This document shows, in pieces, positions 21,540 through 35,080 of a stretch of 64,000 nt of DNA (the stretch's first letter is position 1; the number at the start of each line of letters is the position of its first letter). The DNA is from Phallus indusiatus. Lineage: Eukaryota > Basidiomycota > Agaricomycetes > Phallales > Phallaceae. The notes under the pieces were generated by a model, which was not told where the DNA came from, ran no database searches, and saw nothing but the letters and a program-made list of their open reading frames with translations. Where the stretch lies: positions 225,474 to 289,473 of the forward strand of contig JAQFWX010000046.1 of the NCBI GenBank assembly GCA_027605045.1, read 5' to 3'. The position numbers were made by a program, and so were the translations under genes.

Positions 21540-23860
21540 ATTGGCTGACTATTTTCTTTCTTTTTTTTTTGGATACAAAACCTCGCGGGGTCTGAGCTGC
21601 ATACTACAGCTATTGTTTCAATGAGTTCCAGATCCCCGCAAGATTAAACACCTTAGCCACTCACGCTCTCTCAAACTGAACGTTCGCTTGATGATTGGTT
21701 GTGAATGTTTGTTGATTTAGAGACAAATCATATTGAATTTATGCCGTAAAATGGGGCCATTGTGAACTTGTCGACAACTGGCTATTACCGACACTCTAAG
21801 TGGCTTCCCCGGGTCGTAAACCAATGACTCGTGAATAGCTTTCCGACTTGCATTAAAATCAATCTCTAAGTTCTTTTAAACCTATTTGGAGTAACGGGGA
21901 GAATGCACAGTTAATGTGAGAAGCAAGACTTCATTTCATCAACAAAAGCGGTGTGTTGCTCGAACCGGCAGAAAACCCATTCATATTATCAGACACGGAG
22001 ATGATGAGTGCAGCCCAAATATCACTTGACCTGGACAAAAGAATTGAATTGACGTTTGTTTGCAAAAAAAAGATTGATTACACTTGGACCAAATGAGATA
22101 TGCTACGTGTTGATCAGAAGTGGCGCAAAGGAATCTTCGTCTTCTTAAGCACCGTGACCAGTCATTTCCGGGATAATGCACGTTTCTTCTTGAGCGTCTT
22201 CAACAGTGTTCACATCATAATTACAGGCGTTAGTGTTGAAACATCTGGTCGTCCCAGCTTCAGAAACCAATAGGTCGAAATTCCTCAAGTGTACTGATTC
22301 CAATCTAATGAAATATTCTCCAAAGGTACTTATGTGAAAGGGGAGAAGCGAAGCGAGCGGTGATGTCAATATTAATACAATACAGTCACTACGTCACTGA
22401 CCAAGCTGTTCCTACACGAGTAAAACAACACAGCGTCATTAATTCGCATTTGGTCTTTCTCCGCATACCAAGAATTCTTTGGGCTGCAGGCGTCTCATGC
22501 TACGGCTTTGCTTTTCGCGAAATGAAACACCTTCCAAAAGGGAACTCGGGATATCGAGATTTTTAATGTTTAGCAGTTTTGCAAAAAACCGATGCGCAGC
22601 TAGAGAATCTTCATTCTGAATTGAATCAACAAAACCAGACATTATTGGTCTGATGCTTGAATGCACTTACAGCATTTCGAGTTCGAAGTACCCATCACAA
22701 GCCTATGCTTTGGAGATGCCGACTGCAATGCCGTAGAGTTAGCTTCCGAGTTGATTTGTACACGGGATCGACATACAAATTTGCACAGCAACAATAACTT
22801 TTCAATGTTCTCTTCATCGATACCTTCGTGGAAATAATCATCATTGACGCCGTCACCTGAACCGCCGAAATCTCCGAAAGACAGAATCCACGGGGGCTGG
22901 AACCGTATGCGATCGCTTTCCCTAATTGCCCTCCAAGACAAATAAAATCTGGCTATTAAATTCATTTTTTAAAATTTTCAAAGATGTTGCGCGTGACCAG
23001 AAACCAATCTACCCGGGACAAATGCTTTTTGCAGCATGATCTTGCGACTGCTAACAAGCTTGCAAAGAACTTGTCATAAAACATGTGGAATGCACAGTGA
23101 AAGGGCATGGACTCAACATTCCAACTGGGCCATCATCTTGAAGTCAAAATCAATTTGAACCTTCCGCATCCTGAAGTGGACCATGGTTGTATTTGAACCA
23201 CCCTCTCATCCTTCGTCATCTACCCACTTTATTGATGTCTCTTTGGTATAATACGATCTTCCCTGAAGACCTGTACCAGCCTGACCCGGAGACTGTCTCC
23301 GCGATCCGCTATTAGTTCCACTTGCACCACCTACACCTACACTTTCCACCCCAAAAGCGGCAATATCACCAAAACCACCACCACCGAAGGGCCATAAATA
23401 CCATAGAGAGCAAAGGTATTCCTCCAAAGTCATCTCTACCTTGCCATGTCATAGACCGTCTTCTTTGTCTCCGACTGCAGTTAGAGGGCGAACACCACCA
23501 GCACCTCCGAAAACAGACGTCATATCATCCAGAATTTCACGGGACACAAACCTCGTTGCATGGTCTTTCGAGAAAACATCAGATGAATAACTCAAGGGGC
23601 GAAACATGAGTGGGTAGTCGTAAAACCTAGCAGTTCTGGTGTTGCTCGGAGAAGACCGAGATGAGGATATCGAAGCGTTTTATTAGTCACGTGAATTACG
23701 TTAGTTTGTTATGTAACAATTGACGCCGAAGTTCTGCGAACTTGTGCATGCGCACTGCCGCACTGGCTCTGAAAGTAGACGGAGTCGACAATAAAGATTT
23801 CCCTACAGATGACTAGATTACGAAGAAAAAAGAAGAAAAAAAGAAACAACCAAATTATTC
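21540..23860. other. Gene-poor stretch with fragmentary glycine-rich frames
   Basis: No complete gene recognised. Minus-strand frames at 22642-22965 (contains SFGDFGGSGDG) and 23206-23433 (contains FGGGGFGDIAAFG), and a piece near 23500 (FGGAGGV), share short glycine-rich wording. They could be pieces of one decayed or intron-split gene. I could not build a continuous model. Confidence 0.3.
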
Positions 23861-25569
23861 TCATGCCAACTCCACCAGCTTCCTATACATCAAATGAGAC
23901 AACTCAACCGTCTGCCTAACCTGATCCACATGCGTCAGACTAATATTCAACGTCCCCCCCGCAAGCATATTCGTAATCTCCTCGTTAGACATAATCTGGG
24001 CATAGTGCAGCCCTTTGCAGCTAAACTGTGCAGGTCTCCGAAGAACCAAATAAGATTTTTCGTTGAAAGGGATAAAGTATACCCATTCGATGCCATAGCC
24101 AAGATTTGGCACGCCTTTGGGTACGATCTGTGGAATGTGACCTTCCTTTGATTCAATAGGCGAAGAGAGAACGCGGACGCATGGGATTTTGCTTATCGAG
24201 CTGTTGATTGATCCAGGAGTCCTGAAAAGCACGATGCAGCAGTCATAAAGATCTGTTGGTGTATATTCCGATCCTGTTATCCATGCCGTGCTCGTCAGTA
24301 ATGTGTCGCCTAGTATGCCTACGATATCGACCTGAACGAAATTTTGATCGACCTGTTTGGTGACCAAGTCCTTCGCAGGGTAAAATTGCAGTAGCTCGGG
24401 AAGTTGAATCATTGAGCGAATTTGGTCCTCTGAGAAAGAGTCATCGGCATATGATTCGGTGCGTCGGACATGTACAAGTGATTCGTATTTCGACGTGGCG
24501 AGGACAAGATTGAAGATCCTGGATTTGAACTGATGAGGGAGGGTTTGTAATGTGTAACTTGTGAAATCCGGAGTGAAATCATCTAAATCAGCTGATTCGC
24601 TTTCTCCTTTCGTATAAATGAGGTTGCAACCGTAATAGTAGACTACTAGTGAGTATGCGAGCCAACCCAGGGTAGTCCATGCTGGTCGGGAAGACAGAAT
24701 GTATAAGGTCAGTGCATAGAATCCTAGCGAGATAACGGAGCCGACTATCCAGAATATACGCCAAGATAGTGACTGCTTCGTTGGCTTTTTGATATCCAAG
24801 ACAATCTTAAAGGGTCCGCCTGGAGAGATGGATGTAGGGGGTCGACCAGCAATAATATCGTGAGTGTCACGATTAGGGTTATACTGGTTTACAACATATA
24901 CCGTCATACCAACATAGAAGGCCGTCATTGGAAAAAGGATGCTTTGACTGGCAAAATCGCCACCCAGGAAAAACAGCAGAAGACCTTCTCCCACCTTGAC
25001 GAAACCCGACGCGAAGAGCATGTTCTTCTGGAAGTCGCTCAATTTTGCCTTGGGCTTCGCTACTTTTGTACCAGAACAAACTCGGACAACAGCTCCTTTC
25101 TCCTCCTTCTCTGACACAGAGCGTACGAAACTGGCAGTGAGACTGTCGAAGGCATAAATGTCTTTCCAAATCGGTTGATGCCCCTTTTTATAATTAGATT
25201 TAGAAGATGAGCTCGGGTCGGTGTGAATTTGAAGGAATTTACCCCAGAACTCCGACTAGTACTAGCACTGATACCCAGTGCTTCACCCATTTTGACTCGG
25301 AGTTTTTTACACACTTTGAGGTCGAAATCCAACTCCATGCCTACAGCGGAATCGGTAGCAAGACTTCGGATTCCTGCGAGCTCGCGAAACCAGCTTGGAG
25401 CCGCAGCCGCCAAACAAGCACGAATTGCCCAAAATGAGCCGGAGATGCTGATCATTGCCCATGATAGACCTGCTATGCCTCTGCCTCCCAGAACGAGTTG
25501 CTCGCTCCAGTCAAATTTCAAGAATGCAAGGACAATGGCGAGATCGATATGGAAGTTTTGGAGAAACAT
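23861..25569 (-). CDS. Multi-pass membrane protein of unknown function
   Basis: Two exons, 25243..25569 and 23861..25183, joined in phase 0 across a 59-bp intron (gtaaat...aaaaag), give about 549 residues beginning MFLQNFHIDLAIVLAFLKFD. The long downstream frame has no ATG at its 5' end, so the upstream exon is needed. Likely membrane segments: GIAGLSWAMISISGSFWAIR near residue 32; one covering GEGLLLFFLGG with the following SILFPMTAFYVGMTVYVV; FWIVGSVISLGFYALTLYIL; and WLAYSLVVYYYGCNLIY. A soluble C-terminal half of about 250 residues follows, ending LMYRKLVELA. No known domain is recognised. Its 3' end occurs again as a relic at 18950-19270. Confidence 0.65.
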
Positions 25570-26346
25570 GGTAGAGTCGTCGTCGTCGTCGGGGTGAAAG
25601 AACTGGAGGTTTGGGGGTGGGCCGCTGACGAGGGCCCTTAATTTTATAGTCGGATGCGAGCTGGGTGTGTACAGGCAGGTGAAAAGCTGTTTTCGAAGAC
25701 CTGTCGCTTTTAAGCGATGTTTTTTCTTCACTCAGCACTTCGCCAATCTAGCACGTCACGCGGCGTGGACGCATTCCTTGTTGCTGTGCCATGGCTTCTG
25801 ACATCGTGGAAATCATGAAATTTTAAAAAAGACGAAAGAGAAAGGATAGCGCAGGATATAGTAGCGCCCACGATAGGCAGTGCTGGAGGAACGTGGAGCG
25901 TGGGGAATTGGAAGTTTATTTTTCTTTTTCAGGCCTGCCTTCTGGTCGTTCCTGAACTATTGTCCGTAAAACTCTCAACGTGGCGGTGGCTTCGTGAACG
26001 AAGAAAAAGTCTAAAGTAGCATAGAAATTTGCGAAAGTACTTGGATCCGTCGGATTTCCCATCTGTTTATGCTATAATCTGGGTTAATCAGTATCCCGCC
26101 ATTATAGTTTTGTAAAAAAAAACAAGCTAAGGACAATACTTATTGAAAATAATATACACCCTCACATGCGATGAAAGGGATCCATTGATTTGTAGTCAAT
26201 TTTCAGTTGAGACGTTAGCTAGCTCAGGCTAGACTATCTCACGAAGTACTACGGCAATTAAACCGAAACGCCGGCATTTGTCATCAACATGTGATTTAAA
26301 AAGTTTTCGGCAAAGGTTGCTTTGTTCACAACAGCAGCCAGTTTGA
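25570..26346. other. Divergent promoter region
   Basis: 777 bp between the head-to-head membrane-protein and carnitine acetyltransferase genes. No further gene seen. Confidence 0.5.
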
Positions 26347-28675
26347 ATGGGTGCGCCAATGAATCTTTCAAAGCATCCTCTAAGATCCGTTCAACGTTTC
26401 TCAAGGTACATAGCTATCTCGACAATGTCTACCACCGCTGCAGCCCCAATTCTTCCCCCAAAGGACTGGAAAACCCTCGCACCAGCTCCTCCGAAGGGTA
26501 CGATCACTTTTGAAGGCCAATCCACACTTGAACGTCTTCCCGTTCCGCAATTAGAATCAACCTTGACAAAGTTGAAGCGTTCTTTGAAGGCTATTGCGTG
26601 GAGTGAAGATGAATATAAGATCACCGAGCGCAAGATCAACCAGTTTGCGAGTGGGTTTGGGCCGGAGTTGCAGCGTAGACTAGAAAGGCGGCGCGATGAA
26701 CCTGGACGAGAACATTGGCTTGAAGAGTGGTGGGATGCTGGCTCTTATAATGGATACAGAGATCCCGTTATGATCTACGTTTCATATTACTGTAAGTTTC
26801 ATAAAAAGTCCCACTTTATCGAATTCGCTAAAACGCAGTGCCTCGGCTGTGCAAAAACTAGATGGCTTCGACGATCATCCCCCGAAATATCCGCAAAACC
26901 CTGTGCATCGTGCTGCGGCGCTAACAAGAGCAGCATTGCTTTTTAGAAAGCAATTCAGGCAGGGCGCTGTAAAACCTGATGCTGTTCGGGAAGGCGTGCT
27001 GTGCATGGATACCTGGCGTTGGATGTTTGATTGCTGTCGTGTACCTGCACCTGGACTAGACTGGAGTATTACCTATGCTAAGGAAGGAGATACAGGAATT
27101 GACGGGCATATCGTTGTATTCAGACGAGGTCGGCCTTGGAAAATCGATATTGCTCCCAAAGGGTCCATATTGAGCACTGAAGAATTAGAACGGTAATTTT
27201 ATTCATCTATCGAAAAAATATAGCTTTTTACTTATATCAGGTGTATAGACAATTTGAACATATATATCGTAATACGGATAAAGATTACCCTGGCGTTGGA
27301 GCATTAACCTCTGCAGATAGAGATACATGGGCAAAGGATTATGCTGACCTGGCACAGGATCCGCAAAATGCAGCTATAATACGCGAAATCCACTCAGCAG
27401 CGTTCGTAATCAGTCTCGATACCGAAAAACCCGAAACCCCAGTCGACTTTTCACGCGCTCTATGGCACGCTGGTGTGAAAGGCGATATGCTAGGAAATAG
27501 ATGGTACAACCAAACTTAATTCTATCCGCCTTTTATTTCAATTACCATCATTTTTTTTGATTTTTAGGTTTGATAAACCAATTAATCTCGTCGTATTTGA
27601 CAATAATAAAGCTGGTGTCGTGGGAGAACATTCTGTAATGGATGGTACACCTATGGTTAGATTCTGCGATGAAGTTTTAGACGGTTTGTTATCCGACAAT
27701 TTTGACCATGGCACCGCTTCCATCTCCTCTATTCCCGAACCACCTCAACCACTTGACTGGAACGTAACGTCCAAAATTGAACAAGCCATTCTCACCGCCC
27801 AGGCATCAGGCAAAGACCTCATTTCAGCCCACTTATTGGGCTACCATCTCACGCAATATGGAAAATCCGCTATAAAAACGTACGGGGTATCCCCGGACTC
27901 GTGCGCGCAAATGATCATTCAGCTCGCGTATTATCGGCTTTTAGGACCTAAAAGGCCGGGTGGCACGTATGAAGCTGCGACGACGAGGCGGTTTTTGAAA
28001 GGCAGGACCGAGACGATTCGGACGGTTACGATTGAAAGTGAGGCATGGGTGAGGGCTATGGATGATTTGAATGTAGGGACGGAGGCGAAGAAGCAATTGT
28101 TGAAACAGGCTTGTGAAGTGCATATTCGGGATGCTAGGGATGCTGGGAAGGCGCAGGGAATTGATAGACATTTATTAGGCAAGTGATATATCCTTTTCTT
28201 TTCATGCTGTGCTGAGCTTCTGTGATGTTTTTTTTTTCAGGTTTGAGGAAGCTTGTACAAGAAAATGAGACTATGCCTGAGATTTACTCTGATCCTGTGT
28301 ACATGCGAGGTAGCCGATGGACTTTGAGTACGTCTGCTATATGGTCGAGACATTTTCCAGTGTACGGATGGGGAGAGGTAAACTTGAATTCCTTGAAGAT
28401 TGGAAAATTAGTCAATATCTAATGAATTTTTGATAGGTTGTCCCTGATGGGTTCGGCGTTGCTTATATGACTGGATATGATGGTGAGATTTCTTTGTTTC
28501 ATAACAATCCGACCGAATTGTAATATTCCGCATTACAGACCGCCTACAATTTACGGTTACATCGCGTAAAGAAATGCCTAATACAAAGTTTGTGCAGGAG
28601 ATTGCGAAGGCTGCCGAAGATATACGAGCGTTGTTTGAGGGTCCTAGTGCTGAGTCGGGAAAGTCTCGACTCTAG
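26347..28675 (+). CDS. CAT2: Carnitine O-acetyltransferase, mitochondrial/peroxisomal
   Basis: Seven exons (26347..26791, 26862..27192, 27249..27503, 27568..28178, 28241..28377, 28437..28482, 28539..28675) keep one frame for 653 residues. The protein belongs to the choline/carnitine acyltransferase family. It has catalytic His365 in GEHSVMDGTP, an N-terminal LPVPQLESTL start of the fold, and TSRKEMPNTKF near the end. It moves acetyl groups between CoA and carnitine so that acetyl units can leave peroxisomes and enter mitochondria, which is needed for growth on fatty acids, acetate or ethanol. Residues 1-26 are basic and amphipathic (mitochondrial type); a second ATG at 26425 would omit them. 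The C-terminus is SRL, a type 1 peroxisome signal. Intron 4 has a GC donor (TTAG|gcaagt), required to keep the frame LLG-LRK. Confidence 0.95.
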
Positions 28676-30471
28676 AAGTTTCAATTTTAGAATCGTTTTG
28701 ATTAAACTTGTAGTCTTAAATTTATTGGGAGAATTCAATGCTATCCTGCAAAAAGGCAGTGCGTCAAGGTAAACCATCTCGGGAAAATTCTGGCGTCAAT
28801 CAGTCGCTTGTTGTGATCGGACCGAGTTGTATGATTAAAAATCCCATATTTTACTGATGATATGATAGATGCAATCGATAATCATACATAAAAAACCATA
28901 GGAATTCAATACACTTCAATGCGATTTGAAAATTCAGTCACATTGACGACGTGAAAGTCACAATCCGAGTCTCCTCGGGATTCAGCATTCCAGGGAGAAA
29001 AAAAAAAGGTGCCCGCAGATACGTATGTAGACTGGTGCTGTACGCCTGTACTGACGTATGTCATTCGCTCATGTTCTCGGCTAATTAAATTCAGGGAAAC
29101 GGGCCTGAATCAAATATTAGGATGAGATGGGATTGATAACCCGGGAAGGATCTAATCTTGACGCTTGGCACTACCCGTACGTGTGCGCGTCTTCGTCTGA
29201 ACCTCCGTCTGAACTCGTTTATAATGCATGTACGAAATGCGTGGCATATGGATTTGAACCACTTTTGTAGCTTGGCAGGGTACTTTTCGTTTAAAAATGA
29301 AATAATGGGCGCGTATGAATGTCTGGATGGACAAAATGATAGTTCGTCGCCGAAGGCCAAGTCAAATGTTATAGCCTCAGGCTGTGTATTCAAGGCGATA
29401 TCATATTTGGCCTCGGGATGAACATATCGTCAACGGAGATAAGGATAACCGACATTTTCGGTTTTTTTTTTTGATGTGAAGGGTCGATATGACATGTACG
29501 AATATGTGTTCGATAGTCAGTTTTAATTAATGGTGTTTCATCGATCTCCCGAGCTGTCGAAAGCCCAAAATGCAAGTAGATCAGTGGAAGAGAGCCGGTT
29601 ATGTTCTCTCGGAAGATGTACTTTAATTTGATTGGTTGGTTAGTGATGGCGTCAGTTGTAGTGTTAATTTCATGCATAGCCACGGAACTTACCACGGTAA
29701 ATGTCCGGTCGCACATGTGAGGACTTTTATGTGCTGGGCAATGTGCCCTTGTATAGGATTTTCAGGCCCGTTTACCTTGAGTCACTCAAGTATGTCAAGG
29801 GTATTCGCCGCAGTCGAAATGAGGAATGGCGAAAACATGCCTTATGTTAGAGAGTGGCACTGTGCCACAGATGTGTACGTTCGGTATGCACCAATATTTT
29901 CGTTATTAAGATAATTAGATTTGAGAGCTGGGATTCGATGCCATGTTAGGTTGACTTCTGTGCGACTACAGCCTGGTTTTCTCATCTTACCTCATGCGTT
30001 TTGGACTGCCACTAAATCAAAACTGAAAACACGGGAGTGAGGTAACGCCGACCTATGAAATTCATAATCACTTTCCGAGTATGAATGAGTTGGACGACGC
30101 GGTCCGAAGCGAGAGTATTTTAAACTTCGGATTTTTTGCAGAACATTCTCAGCGTAGTGTGTCTAGGAAAAATACAAGGAAAAAAGAACAAACGATAATG
30201 GAACGATTGACAACTTGACTGCAGGGATCCCTCTAAATTTAAAAAAATTTCCGCGTTGAGCGCGTGGGGTCTAATAACGGCATGACGCGGCATGATGCCA
30301 TAATCTTTTCCGCGCGATATTTGAATCGGCGCTTCAAAGTGGACCAAAAGGTGCAAACTTCTCTGAATATATTCGTGGCTTCGTCGACCCCGCCGTGCAA
30401 CACAGTTTCGTCGTCGTCGCTGGTCGTCGTTTTGGTCGTCGACAGCTCTACCTGCCAGGTCACCATCCCCA
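28676..30471. other. Long intergenic stretch upstream of the RhoGEF
   Basis: About 1.8 kb with no convincing gene. A minus-strand frame at 29091-29393 (100 codons) overlaps frames on the plus strand and has no domain. Near 30400-30440 there is a TCGTCG-rich run just before the RhoGEF start, probably 5' UTR. Confidence 0.45.
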
Positions 30472-33400
30472 ATGACTGAGAATAAACGGACAGCGGCTTA
30501 CGAAAACATATTTGGTAGACCTTCTGCGCAGCACCACCGTCCGTCTACGACGGTGCCTGTGTCGTACCAGCAGCTTCCACAGCAGCAGTTCTACCAACAA
30601 CCATATCGTGGTCCCCCAAATGGCCAGCATTATCAGCAATACTCACAGCCGCAATATCCTCAACAATATTACCCATCCCAGCAACAACAACCTCCATCGA
30701 GATCTCACACATCTTCCGTCTCTTCCCACCACAGCTCATATTCACATCACTACTCGTCTTCGCAAAACTTCTCGGCTTCTTCTCAGCCACAGTTACCACC
30801 TCCACCACCACCACCTCCTACAGGTTATAGACCTTCCTTAGAGTCAACCAGTGAATATCAGGCACCGATTCCTCCTTCGCTTCGTACCTCGCCTGGCATT
30901 GTGACTCCCCTTCCTCCACTTCCTCCTCCGGAATCATCTCAAGTTTCCTCCCATTATCAGCCTTATCAATCACAGATTCATCAATCAGGTCATGTACAAG
31001 CCCCGCTACAAAATTGGGCTCCATATCGACCCGTTTCATCTCTGCAGCCACCCAGTATCTCCATCAATTCCTCTGCACTTCAACCTCCAACGCAGCCTCA
31101 ATTATCCCCTCATTTCGATTCCGAAACTACCTCTGTATCACATTCTATTGCTTTGGATGCTGATGAAACAAACGACAGTAGTCAAGAAGGTACGTTTTGT
31201 TTCCCTCTAACCTAGCTCTATCTGCCTAGCATACATATTAACTTACAATCCTATTCTCAGAATCATCATTACCCTATGCATCCGACCCTGTTACCAAACC
31301 GGCTGGTTTACACCTTGCAACAGCCTTCCCTACTCATTCCAACAACTCAGCATCCTCTCCCGATTCTTCCAACAATCCTGATGGTCCTTTTTCTTCTCGA
31401 CGGTCATCCGAGTCTAATCCTACACCTCCACTTACTGGTATGAGACAACGGGGCCAAGATCGTGCACAATCAATGTCCGCCATCGCTTCCCCGCAAAACA
31501 GACCTGTTATGAGCGGAATCCGTAATTCGCATCCGACCGCGATCATAAGTGGTTTCAATTCTGTCAGCGGTGCGATACCGTCAACCTCATCAGCTGTAGC
31601 ACCTCGTCGACGGACAACGCCCGTGGTTTATCCGGCTTTGCTTAGTCGTGTCGCTGAAGCATTCCGTGCACGTATCGTCCTCTCCGAACGAGCCAAAGAC
31701 GGTTTGTTATATCAGGACGCGTTCGACGGACGCGAGGCAGTCGATAAGTTGGCGTATATCATCAAGACATCTGATCGATGTCTTGCACTCCTGCTCGGTC
31801 GTGCGCTCGATGCTCAAAAGTTTTTCCACGACGTCACGTATGATCATCGTCTGCGCGATAGCTCGAATGAAATTTATCAATTTCGAAAACGGCTTGCTAG
31901 CCCGTTTGTCAGTGGTGAAGAGCTCGCCGGTAAAAGTCCTGCTGTTCCTAACGGGGCACCTCGGCCATCCATGACTATGACCCACCAAGATTCGGGTACC
32001 GATTCGAGCACTTTAGACGGGGTAAACAAGTCACTGGAGAAATCAACCCCGCGGAAGGGCGAAACGGAGAATGCGGACGAAGATACGCTACCGACCGGTG
32101 TTTTCACTTTATTGACCGGCTGCTATTCTCCGACGTGCAGCTCAGATCGTCTATGTTACAGTATCGCGTGTCCGAGACGACTTCAGCAGCAATCGCGTTT
32201 AAATCTCAAACCAGAGCCTGGTTTGAAGCGGACGATCAGTCGTGAGAGTTTGGGCGATCTTGTTGAGCCAGGGACGCTCTGGGTCCATTCGGTTCCCCAA
32301 GAGGTCGTGGATAGCGTATCAGAGACGGAGAAGAAGCGCCAAGAAGCCATCAATGAAGTTATCTACACGGAACGTGATTTCGTTCGGGATATGGAATATC
32401 TCCGAGACTCTTGGATCAAACCTTTACAAACGTCTGATATTATTCCGCAGGAGCGTCGTCAGGAGTTTATCACGCAAGTCTTCTGGAATATCAACGATAT
32501 CATCAACGTTAACACTCGACTTCGTGATGCGCTGAATAAACGACAAAAGTCATTTACGATCGTGGAAAAAGTGGGTGATATTTTAATGGACGCCGCTCCG
32601 CATTTCGGGCCATTCGTCAGTTATGGGGCGCATCAGTTGTATGGGAAATTCGAATTTGAAAGGGAGAAAAGTTCAAATCCTGCTTTTGCGCAATTTGTCG
32701 AGGTATGTATTAGTTTTCCCTTTGGTAGTATGATCCCTTCTGGAACTTTTTGAAGGAAACGGAGCGTAAACCTGAATCTCGTAAACTCGAACTGAATGGA
32801 TACTTGACCAAACCGACAACACGACTTGCAAGATACCCTTTGCTGTTAGAAGTTATCTTAAAGTATACCCCGGAGGATAATTCCGACAAGACGACCATTC
32901 CTCAAGTCGTGAAAATTGTTCGGGAGTTTTTGGCCAAGGTTAATTTGGAATCGGGAAAGACAGAGAATCGGTTTAACCTACTTCAACTGGATCAACAATT
33001 AGTTTTCCGGCCTGGGGAAACTGTTGTATGTTTTTTTTCTCGACCAGTTCTCAGATTGGATTAGAGTTTTTGACAAATACTTTTTAAGGATTTGGGGTTG
33101 AGAGACGATGACAGAGAGTTGGTGTATAAAGGTACACTGAACAAACGTGGTGGTCAAGGCGATAGTGGCGAACTTCAGATATTCTTGTTCGACAATGCGC
33201 TTTTGATGGTCAAGCAAAAGACAAAACACGAACAATTCAAGGTTTACCGCAGAGTATGTCTAAAAAAAATGTTAATTGTCGAGCGTCAATTAATAGTGAT
33301 GACCTTTTTAGCCAATTCCGCTAGAAATGCTCGTCATTATGGGACATGATGACACGGACCAACCGAAACAGAATTCTCGTAATAAAAACACACTCACCAA

Positions 33401-35080
33401 AGCGTCCAGTGCTAGCGCTGTGTCTAATCTGAAAGGAGACAACAAAAATGGATATCCAATCACTTTTATTTATCTCGGTCGACATGGATATCAATTGACG
33501 TTGTGGGCGAGCACTTGGGTGGCGCGGAAGAAGTGGATTGAACAGATCCAGAAACAGCAAGACAAATTGCGGGAGAGTGGCACGTTCTTTGAGACAGAAG
33601 TTCTCAATGATGGGTTTTTCAGTGGAGTTAATAAAGTCAATTGTGCCGCTCCGTTTCGTATGTCTCAACCTTGAAATATTGTTATTTGTGCTGAAATCTT
33701 CTACTTTTCACAGAATCGGGTCGGAGGGTTGCTTATGGTACAGCTGACGGTGTATACTTTTCTGATCTTCGAGATCCGAAACGAGAACCTGTCAAGGTTA
33801 TCGCTCTATCCGATGTGGTTCAATTGGATATTCTGGATGAATATCAACTTCTAATTGTATTATCTGGTGCGTCTATTTGTTATTATTTCATACATATCTT
33901 TTTAAAAATATCTCTTTTTGGGACATTGTAGAAGGCGCTGTTATTACTTTCCCGTTGGACGCACTGGATCCACGTGATCCTTCCGCTGGATTAAAGCGCG
34001 CCAAACGTATATCAGCTCATACGTCGTTTTTCAAAGCTGGATACTGCTTGAACCGAACACTGGTGTGCGTGGTCAAGTCAAGTCAGTTGTCTAGCACAAT
34101 TAAAGTATTGGAGCCCATCGACTACACCGCTCGCGGGAAGAGCAAACCTACTTTCCGTAAACTATTACAGGGAGGTAATGATACATTACGATTATTCAGA
34201 GTTCGTAAAAATCCAATCCAATCGATCTATTGTCATGTTCTGATAATTTTTTTTATTTCGTTAGGAATTCTATATACCAGTCGAATCCAACTCGATTCAT
34301 ATTCTCAAGAGCAGGCTTTGTGTTGGGTGCATAAAAGGCTTCGAGATCATTGATTTGGAGACTCTGGACACACAAACATTGCTTGATCCGGAAGACAAAT
34401 CTCTCGATTTCATACAAAAACGAGAGTTTGTTCGGCCCATGGCTATTTACCGGATTGATCATGATTTCCTTTTGTGCTACGATGGTACTATCCTCCTTCC
34501 ATCTCGTTTGCATATCAGAAATTGACTATATTAATTTTTTATGCAGAATTCGCTGTTTATATCAATCGAAACGGATGGCGAGCACGTCCGCAATTTATCA
34601 TTTATTGGGAGGGCACTCCAACTTCTTTCGGTGAGGAATTTGGATTGAAAATCCATTAGACTGACTAATTAAAACCTTTTCCTATTTATCATAGCACTAC
34701 ATTATCCATTTATTCTTGCCTTTGAGCCTAATTTCGTTGAGATCAGACACGTTGAAACGGGTCGTTTAACCCAAGTCATTCAAAGCCACAACTTGCGTGC
34801 ATTATTTGCAGCGACGACGACAGCCACTCAGCCCCCTCCTCCCCCCGCACAACTGAATTACAATAATTATTCTTCATTCACTGTTCCTTCTCAACAACGT
34901 CCTCAGTCATACGGCAATCGCGATTCCGTGTATAGTCAATTCGGAACTTTACAGTACTCGCCCGTGGCAGTTAACCAGCCTCAGCAACTTGTAAAAGGTC
35001 AAAATGCTAATCGAGACGAGATTATCATGGTTTCCGATGATTGCGTTGTTAATTTACGTCCATGTGCGGGGAAATTTTAA
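30472..35080 (+). CDS. ROM2: Rho1 guanine-nucleotide exchange factor (DEP-DH-PH-CNH)
   Basis: Ten exons (30472..31189, 31261..32702, 32756..33025, 33089..33253, 33312..33657, 33714..33866, 33932..34200, 34265..34484, 34547..34630, 34695..35080) keep frame for 1350 residues. In order: a Q/P/S-rich disordered N-terminus (1-350); a DEP-like region (about 360-450, with DGLLYQDAFDGREAVDKL); a DH domain (about 600-800, starting INEVIYTERDFVRDMEYL and including LTKPTTRLARYPLLLE); a PH domain (about 815-980); and a citron-homology (CNH) domain (about 985-1285, with CVGCIKGFEIIDLETLDTQ). This is the layout of yeast Rom1/Rom2 and fission yeast Rgf proteins, which load Rho1 with GTP at the plasma membrane in the cell-wall integrity pathway. 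The assignment is by domain order; the symbol is by family likeness. Confidence 0.94.

Noticed and set aside
24879..25169. Separate minus-strand gene of 96 codons at the start of the membrane-protein gene
   Set aside because: It lies in another phase of the true exon; the correct junction at 25183/25243 uses a different frame.
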